A DNA stretch of 10,866 bases from Methanobacteriota archaeon. GTDB taxonomy: Archaea > Thermoplasmatota > E2 > DHVEG-1. A program made the translations under genes and the position numbers. Each line of letters opens with the position of its first letter. Positions within the stretch are counted from its first letter, which is position 1. This document shows, piece by piece, positions 6,925-10,866 of this stretch. Under the pieces are notes generated by a model. The model did not search any database. It worked only from the letters and a program-made list of their open reading frames with translations, and was not told the origin of the DNA. The stretch spans positions 1 to 10,866 of the forward strand of contig CAIYYQ010000071.1 of assembly GCA_903930505.1 (NCBI GenBank). The letters are read 5' to 3'.

Positions 6925-7197
6925 ATGACAACAATAAGCATAGGCGCAATCGTCGGCCTGATGACACTGGTTGGTGGGCTGATCTTTGCAGTCTCCATTG
7001 CTGGCATGGTGAGCAATGCTCTGCATGGAGACACAAAGGCTGTTGAAAAACAAGCCAATGAAATTGCAAACGATGCCCTCGAAGAAGCCAAGCAGGCTCC
7101 ATTACAGCCACTTGTACCATACATCATAGGCGGAACAGCAACAGTTCTTACGACGATTTGTGGGATTCTTGGGATACCAATAATATTTAAAAAATAA
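6925..7197 (+). CDS. 90-residue membrane protein with two helices
   Basis: The protein has a hydrophobic segment at about residues 5-30 (GAIVGLMTLVGGLIFAVSIA), a charged amphipathic helix at about 36-57 (KAVEKQANEIANDALEEAKQ) and a second hydrophobic segment at about 64-88, ending in KK. This predicts a helical hairpin in the cytoplasmic membrane with the charged loop on one side. The glycines in both helices (GxxxG-like spacing in the first) could support packing or oligomerisation, which is inference. No family is recognised. Small toxin-like or regulatory membrane peptides have a similar shape, but nothing here proves such a role and no antitoxin partner is evident. The ATG at 6925 is the first possible start in the open frame. 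It lies 70 nt after the small RNA on the same strand. Confidence 0.75.
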   Translation: MTTISIGAIVGLMTLVGGLIFAVSIAGMVSNALHGDTKAVEKQANEIANDALEEAKQAPLQPLVPYIIGGTATVLTTICGILGIPIIFKK

Positions 7198-7238
7198 GGG
7201 ATGAATTCAGCGATCCCATCATTACTATACCGTAATGA
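7198..7238 (+). terminator. Two adjacent hairpins after the membrane protein gene
   Basis: Directly after the stop, GGGAT (7198-7202) can pair with ATCCC (7213-7217). Next, TCATTAC (7219-7225) and GTAATGA (7232-7238) form a perfect 7-bp stem with a 6-nt loop, followed by a moderately T-rich stretch. They could terminate the membrane protein mRNA. The second could instead be an operator-like palindrome for the next gene. Confidence 0.4.
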
Positions 7239-7350
7239 ATTTTCGTGATAGTATATCCTTTCGTTTTATTCATATTTTATTGATTTGACAACTGTCCATC
7301 AGCCATAAACCTTATGTTATGAAATTACATAATTATTGTCGCAGAAGATC

Positions 7351-8028
7351 ATGGCACAAAAAATCCCTGATGAAACCATCGAGAAGCTCAGAGAGCGTAT
7401 GAAAAACGGAGCGGATGCATCCCAGGTAGCCCAGGAATTCGGAATCACAACGACCACAGTCTATTTGAATACGAAGGATCTTCCTCGGAAACATTCACGC
7501 ATACCCTTAGAACAAAAAGAACAGATGAGAGAATTAGTGCGACAGGGTTATTCAAAGAGGGACGTTGCAAGACGATTCAATCGTAATTTCCGAACAATCC
7601 AAGCGATAACTAAAGGCATGCCTGGATATGAGGGTTATAGGAATGCAGTAGGACCTGAAGAAAAGCGTATTTTGGGACGACTATTGCAGGACGGATTTGT
7701 TATTTCGGATTTCTCCCTGTATGCTGCTCGGAATCTCAAGATGCAATTCCCGATTATTCGGAGTGTACGTATTTCGCGTAAAACGGTTTTTTATTTACAT
7801 GGTAAAGAAAAAGAAATGATCAAGGGCTATTTAGCCAGCTTGTCAACGCGAATTGTTAACTATGCTACTCTTGAAGAACTATGCGAACAACTAGGCATAC
7901 AATTGTCGCTCCCTGAACAAAAAACGCTCATACAACAAAGCAAATTGATAAGCACATTAAATCAGGTTCATTCGACTATTCAGAAAAAGCTCGCTGATTT
8001 TGGATGGGAATTAATATTAACTTTTTAG
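7351..8028 (+). CDS. Double helix-turn-helix protein of unknown function, paralogue A
   Basis: A 225-residue protein from the ATG at 7351. Two tandem helix-turn-helix repeats are visible: about residues 5-45 (IEKLRERMKNGADASQVAQE followed by FGITTTTVYLNTKDLP) and about 50-92 (MRELVRQGYSKRDVARRFN followed by RNFRTIQAITKGMP). Both have the resolvase or homeodomain-like pattern in which the second repeat begins QGYSKRDVA. The C-terminal domain (about 98-225) is shared with the protein at 8087 and I do not recognise it. The conserved piece reads GFVI... FPIIR... KTVFYLHGKEKEMI... RIVNYATLEEL. Likely a sequence-specific DNA-binding protein. An upstream TTG (7336) is in frame, but ATG 7351 lies about 26 nt after an A/T-rich TATA-like stretch (near 7325-7332) and has no SD, suggesting leaderless expression. 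Next to its paralogue in tandem, 58 nt apart. Confidence 0.8.
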   Translation: MAQKIPDETIEKLRERMKNGADASQVAQEFGITTTTVYLNTKDLPRKHSRIPLEQKEQMRELVRQGYSKRDVARRFNRNFRTIQAITKGMPGYEGYRNAVGPEEKRILGRLLQDGFVISDFSLYAARNLKMQFPIIRSVRISRKTVFYLHGKEKEMIKGYLASLSTRIVNYATLEELCEQLGIQLSLPEQKTLIQQSKLISTLNQVHSTIQKKLADFGWELILTF

Positions 8029-8055
8029 GCAATGAATGATCTGTTTTCAAATAGG

Positions 8056-8073
8056 TTTTTATACCCCTGGGTA
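8056..8073 (+). promoter_or_regulatory. TATA box plus palindrome before the second HTH gene
   Basis: TTTTTATAC (8056-8064) ends 22 nt before the ATG at 8087, so the mRNA is probably leaderless. Overlapping it is TACCC-CT-GGGTA (8062-8073), a perfect 5-bp inverted repeat placed where a bound repressor would block initiation. Autoregulation by one of the two HTH proteins is a reasonable guess only. Confidence 0.5.
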
Positions 8074-8086
8074 AATCTTTTTTTTC

Positions 8087-8666
8087 ATGCCTCGAAGACA
8101 TTCCAAGAACATCATTAATCAAATACGGAGGAAAGTCCTGAGTGGCAAATCAAAATACCAGGTAGCCAAAGAGATGAATTTACCGGACCAAACCGTTTAT
8201 AACCATACCAAGGACATACCCAGCAAGAGCCCCGGGAGAACCGAGATACGAGGAAAAACATTAGATCTGTTGAAACAACTGGTACGAGATGGATATGTCG
8301 TTGCAACTAGGCATACCAGTACTCAATTTCGCACCCTACGAAAGCATTTTCCTATGATTCAACGCTCAGAGATGGATCACAATGTCATCTACTACTTTGA
8401 CGATAAGAACAAGATAGCATTGAAGGCGATGCTTCAACAGAGAAAATCCAGGTTAATAAATTACACAGATCTTTCTAACATGGCTCATATTTTTAATGTT
8501 CCCCTGTCAAACCAGGAGAGAAAATTGTTCATTGGTGAAAAACAAAAGAAACATTTACGAAAAAATCATACATCTGATCAGGAATCTACAGGAGGAAATG
8601 ATTCCTTCATTGGTAGATTTTCACTCGCGGAAGGACTGCGATTTTATAAGAGCATTATTAAAATAG
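8087..8666 (+). pseudogene. Helix-turn-helix protein, paralogue B, with a probable +1 frameshift
   Basis: The ATG at 8087 opens a frame homologous to the protein at 7351 but with one HTH repeat (about residues 8-45: INQIRRKVLSGKSKYQVAKE, MNLPDQTVYNHTKDIP) instead of two. The shared C-terminal domain starts near residue 55 (LVRDGYVV, FPMIQR, NVIYYFDDKNK, RLINYTDLSNM). As it stands the frame runs to a TAA at 8776 with an unusual aromatic tail (FYCLFKQNFFFYEFYPIFC) that overlaps the opposite gene by 66 nt. From 8532, the frame one base ahead is open for 44 residues (LVKNKRNIYEKIIHLIRNLQ..., ending FIRALLK) and stops at 8666, just before a hairpin terminator. This looks like the true C-terminus, so a base was gained or lost near 8525-8534. 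The restored protein has about 193 residues. Confidence 0.75.
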
Positions 8667-8687
8667 TATGCAGGGGAATAAATAGAA

Positions 8688-8712
8688 ATTATTCAAAAAG
8701 AATGATTTTTTT
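8688..8712 (+). terminator. Hairpin and T7 terminator between converging genes
   Basis: ATTATTC (8688-8694) pairs with GAATGAT (8700-8706), 7 bp with one G-U and an AAAAA loop, followed by a T run ending at 8712. It starts 22 nt after the restored stop of the HTH gene at 8666 and meets the stop of the opposite gene at 8711-8713. It lies inside the unshifted frame, which supports the earlier stop. Confidence 0.6.
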
Positions 8713-9604
8713 ATGGTTTTACTGCCTCTTCAAACAGAATTTTTTCTTTTATGAGTTTTATCCCATTTTCTGCTAATTTTATTTCATTATCAGATATGTG
8801 TTGTAAATATTCATATCGTAAGAGTTGTTGAATCATATGATTGAATTCGACATCGGTAAGTTCTAGTAAAAATTTCGCGGATTCTTCATCGATATCTCGT
8901 TCGTAGAGCATCCGTAAAAATTGATATTCCTTTTCCGTGACCACATGGCTGTCTGATTTTTTTACCAATCTGCCAAAATCGGTTAATGTTCTTACATAAT
9001 ATTCGATAATTTGATTCAGATGGAGTTTATCGAGGAGTTTGCCGGTTTTGTCGTAGATAAAGCAGACGTTGTTTCGATATTTGAAAGAGGCGACTTGGTT
9101 CCAGGTGTATTCTAAGATATTGGTTCGGATCTCTTTCATTTCTGATCCGTCATCATGTTGAACGAGTGCTTTTCGTTTTTCTAATTGTTCGTGGAGATGT
9201 AGTTGTTCTAATCGTAAGAGTTCAAGATCCACGCCATATCGCTTCAATTCTATAACGTCGGAGTCACCAATAAGGGATTTAAATTCTTTAAGGAAGTAAA
9301 GACCGGTTTCTTCTTCAAGATCCATACATAATATTCGTATAACTGATTCAATTGCGTCCCCTATTTTTTCTACTTTAACTGAATTGATCGCAGAGGATAT
9401 AAAAATCGCATCCTCGCGTGCTCCTTCGTAATAGGTTATATTTTTAATTTCCACATTTTTTAAAAAATCATATTTTTTTGTTAAAGTTATAATAATTGCA
9501 TCGATAAATGCACAGGCAAGGGTTTCTGATGATCTTCGGCCCGCTATGTTAATAAGTGTTAAAAGTACTCGCCGCAGGATATCAGCATTTTTCTTTTTTG
9601 CCAT
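8711..9604 (-). CDS. 297-residue unknown protein with C-terminal winged helix, divergent from the archaellum gene
   Basis: A soluble protein in three parts. Residues about 5-115 form an alpha/beta region (LRRVLLTLINIAGRRSSETL, IESVIRILCMDLEEETGLYF) that I cannot assign. Residues 118-146 are a leucine-rich helix (LELLRLEQLHLHEQLEKRKA), likely a dimerising coiled coil. Residues about 221-285 look like a winged helix: helix EKEYQFLRMLYER, helix EESAKFLLEL, recognition-type helix DVEFNHMIQQLLRYEYL, then a short wing around QHISDNEIKLAENG. DNA binding is therefore plausible, and the position back to back with the FlaC-type gene makes it a candidate regulator or adaptor of motility. I do not recognise it as CheF or another named factor. 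The ATG at 9604 lacks an SD. A palindromic GTAATATATTAC (9654-9643) lies upstream. Confidence 0.8.
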   Translation of the reverse strand: MAKKKNADILRRVLLTLINIAGRRSSETLACAFIDAIIITLTKKYDFLKNVEIKNITYYEGAREDAIFISSAINSVKVEKIGDAIESVIRILCMDLEEETGLYFLKEFKSLIGDSDVIELKRYGVDLELLRLEQLHLHEQLEKRKALVQHDDGSEMKEIRTNILEYTWNQVASFKYRNNVCFIYDKTGKLLDKLHLNQIIEYYVRTLTDFGRLVKKSDSHVVTEKEYQFLRMLYERDIDEESAKFLLELTDVEFNHMIQQLLRYEYLQHISDNEIKLAENGIKLIKEKILFEEAVKP

Positions 9605-9831
9605 TCATTTCACAATTCCTTGATGATAGGTCTATTTCTCAAGTAATATATTACGTTTATACTCTGTTAATCATAATATATAAATATATCCAGACAAAAT
9701 ACCAAAACGGAAAAACGCACTAGATATCCTCATTCAACCTTTATGAAAACAACGATTTTAACATCAAAAAAGAACACTTTAAAAAACACATAAATCAGAG
9801 GTAAAAGTATAAATACAAGATTATAGTTGTT
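9605..9831. promoter_or_regulatory. Divergent promoter region between the winged-helix gene and the archaellum gene
   Basis: A very AT-rich spacer without a gene. On the minus strand a perfect 12-bp palindrome GTAATATATTAC (9643-9654) and TATA-like AGTATAAAC lie 40-60 nt before the ATG at 9604. On the plus strand TATAAATA (9808-9815), flanked by AAAAG, predicts transcription starting near 9832-9838. A second TATA-like ATATAAATATAT lies near 9679-9690. The palindrome could be an operator or simply a symmetric TATA box. Confidence 0.5.
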
Positions 9832-9879
9832 ATGCACGGGATTTCACCAAAAAGGGTGGTAACGGAGGGGTATAAATAA
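9832..9879 (+). other. Possible 15-residue upstream ORF of the archaellum gene
   Basis: The ATG at 9832 lies 24 nt after the start of TATAAATA, exactly where a leaderless message could begin, and encodes MHGISPKRVVTEGYK. Its TAA (9877-9879) overlaps the ATA codon proposed as the FlaC start. The GGAGGGG lies within its end, so its translation would be coupled to the main gene. It could equally be chance, or the true N-terminus of the main gene displaced by an indel. Confidence 0.25.
9864..9870 (+). promoter_or_regulatory. Shine-Dalgarno of the FlaC-type gene that decides the start
   Basis: GGAGGGG is 5-7 nt before ATA 9876, a spacing like that of the well-defined SD sites in this window (6, 8, 8 and 9 nt). 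No ATG, GTG or TTG follows in the right frame until 10002. An alternative reading is BRE plus TATAAATA (9871-9878) for a leaderless start near 9898. Confidence 0.45.
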
Positions 9880-10832
9880 AGTTAAAACTGGGAAAAGATG
9901 AGTCGGCAAAGACTCCTGATGATTCTACTTCTTCTACTCCCGCTACTCCTGAAGTAGCCGTTCAACCGTTAAAAAAAGAACCGGAGCCGGTTAAGCAAAA
10001 AGTGGAAGATATCCGAAAAGTAATTAAATTCGATTCAGCTGAAAATAAAAAAGAAGAAAAACCGCAGGAAGCACCAAGTAAAAAACCTGAATCAGGGACA
10101 AAAAAACCTTCCGAAGTAAAACTTGATAATCTCACAGATGCAGTCGGTGCTGCAACAGCCACTACCTCATCTCGAGAAGATCTTGAGATGAAGCGTACGA
10201 TCCTTCAAAACATGAAGGATTTTGATTTTCAAATAAAGAAAAACCAGGAAGACGTTACCAAAGTAACAGAAAAACTTGACAGCCTCTCAAAGGATCTGGA
10301 TGATCTTGTAAGTCTCTATGAAATTGTCTCCGAACAAATGAATCCTTTTGTCGGTTTGTCAAAGGTTACAAAAAAACGAATTGAAGCATTGGAAACCTTC
10401 ACAAAGGAAATTGATGAATTAAAAACCAGAATAGGCGAATTAGAAGGTAACCCCCAAGATACTGTTAAAAAAACAAATGATCAGAAATCATCAGAAAAAA
10501 TAGATGAACCTAAACCTTCTGATGAAACAACTACGACCAGCAAGGAAAATCAGTTGCCGACTAAAACCGGTGCTGAGGCATTAGCAAAAGAGCTTCTCGC
10601 AAAGAAATCAACAGAGCTGCAAGCAAAAACAGAAGTTCCTGTGGAGAAACCGGTTGCAAAAACTGAAGAATCTAAACCACCAGAACAAACGCAGATGATT
10701 AGCGGTTTCAACGAAAATGGGTTATCTGCAGACGTTTTAGACGAAATCCTTAATACGGCGTTAACAAATCTCCTTTATGAGCAGAAGATGGATTCTCTGA
10801 TTGATGAATTCATCATGAGTTTGAATAGATGA
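9876..10832 (+). CDS. flaC: Archaellum accessory protein of the FlaC/ArlC (FlaC/D/E) type
   Basis: A cytoplasmic archaellum component; FlaC/D/E proteins form part of the collar under the motor and link it to chemotaxis signalling. The diagnostic piece is a predicted coiled coil (about residues 112-190 in 318 numbering) carrying LYEIVSEQMNPFVGLSK, the family's YE-x-NPF signature, at about 147-163. The N-terminal 100 residues and the segment about 195-270 are acidic, Lys/Glu/Pro/Thr-rich and probably disordered. A conserved-looking C-terminal helix (VLDEILNTALTNLLYEQKMD) ends the protein. The first ATG/GTG/TTG start in frame is GTG 10002 (276 residues). However, the frame is open and similar in composition back to 9876, and GGAGG lies 7 nt before an ATA there (KLKLGKDESAKTPDD), so the true protein is probably 318 residues with an AUA start or a substitution. 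It is probably the first gene of an archaellum operon continuing to the right. No archaellin gene is visible. Confidence 0.85.
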   Translation: MKLKLGKDESAKTPDDSTSSTPATPEVAVQPLKKEPEPVKQKVEDIRKVIKFDSAENKKEEKPQEAPSKKPESGTKKPSEVKLDNLTDAVGAATATTSSREDLEMKRTILQNMKDFDFQIKKNQEDVTKVTEKLDSLSKDLDDLVSLYEIVSEQMNPFVGLSKVTKKRIEALETFTKEIDELKTRIGELEGNPQDTVKKTNDQKSSEKIDEPKPSDETTTTSKENQLPTKTGAEALAKELLAKKSTELQAKTEVPVEKPVAKTEESKPPEQTQMISGFNENGLSADVLDEILNTALTNLLYEQKMDSLIDEFIMSLNR

Positions 10833-10866
10833 AGAATCTGTTATAAACATATGTCAAGGTAGATGA

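Noticed and set aside
6717..7127. Minus-strand 136-residue ORF across the small RNA and the membrane protein gene
   Set aside because: It is the antisense of a convincing membrane protein and of paired RNA stems; its composition is not protein-like and it has no SD.
9898..9957. Leaderless-looking ATG with a leucine-rich 19-residue frame (MSRQRLLMILLLLLPLLLK)
   Set aside because: It looks like a signal peptide, but it is the shifted reading of the Ser/Thr/Pro-rich FlaC N-terminus and stops at once. The FlaC frame is better supported.
1..10866. CRISPR arrays, tRNA or rRNA genes, insertion sequences
   Set aside because: No regularly spaced repeats, cloverleaf, rRNA signature or transposase motif was seen. 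The HTH paralogues lack visible transposase catalytic motifs.

Overview
The window looks like a piece of an AT-rich archaeal genome, most likely a euryarchaeon of the Thermoplasmata or methanogen kind. The strongest taxonomic clue is an archaellum accessory protein (FlaC/ArlC type) at the right end. The promoters are also archaeal: A/T-rich TATA boxes lie about 25 nt before start codons, several genes look leaderless, and others have GGAGG Shine-Dalgarno sites. Large soluble multi-PAS sensor proteins fit such organisms. I cannot name the genus.

Layout. (1) 1-5045, minus strand: two PAS-sensor genes. The left one runs off the window after three PAS domains. The complete one is a 1267-residue cytoplasmic histidine kinase with eight PAS domains, HisKA and HATPase. 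(2) 5162-6512, minus strand: a cluster of very small genes. It holds a ribbon-helix-helix-like regulator, a roughly 71-residue gene that appears broken by a one-base frameshift, a strongly folded leader RNA, and two paralogous 54- and 62-residue proteins sharing a YETxDGWxLY motif, each with its own SD and hairpin terminator. (3) 6717-7197, plus strand: a GC-richer, strongly folded candidate small RNA ending in a T8 tract, then a 90-residue two-helix membrane protein. (4) 7351-8666, plus strand: two tandem paralogous helix-turn-helix proteins, the second interrupted by a +1 frameshift near its C-terminus. (5) 8711-9604, minus strand: a 297-residue unknown protein ending in a probable winged helix, divergent from (6) the FlaC-type archaellum gene at 9876-10832, whose true start seems to lie 42 codons upstream of the first GTG.

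The most unusual content is a pair of structured RNAs, 5794-5929 (minus) and 6717-6855 (plus). They share a plan without sharing overall sequence: a long-range closing stem, a hairpin with exactly 7 bp and the same GUU triloop, a 25-28 nt linker, a second long hairpin, the closing strand, then U7-U8. One sits directly before the SD of a small gene, so it could work as an attenuator or riboswitch. The other looks like a free-standing terminated RNA. Both lie among small uncharacterised genes.

Two frameshifts and two genes whose SD sites point at AUA or AUU rather than AUG suggest decay of accessory genes, base-level assembly errors, or unusual initiation. These cannot be separated from sequence alone. 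The PAS kinases, the unknown winged-helix protein and the archaellum gene may form a sensing-to-motility neighbourhood, but that is inference from position; no response regulator or che gene is visible here.
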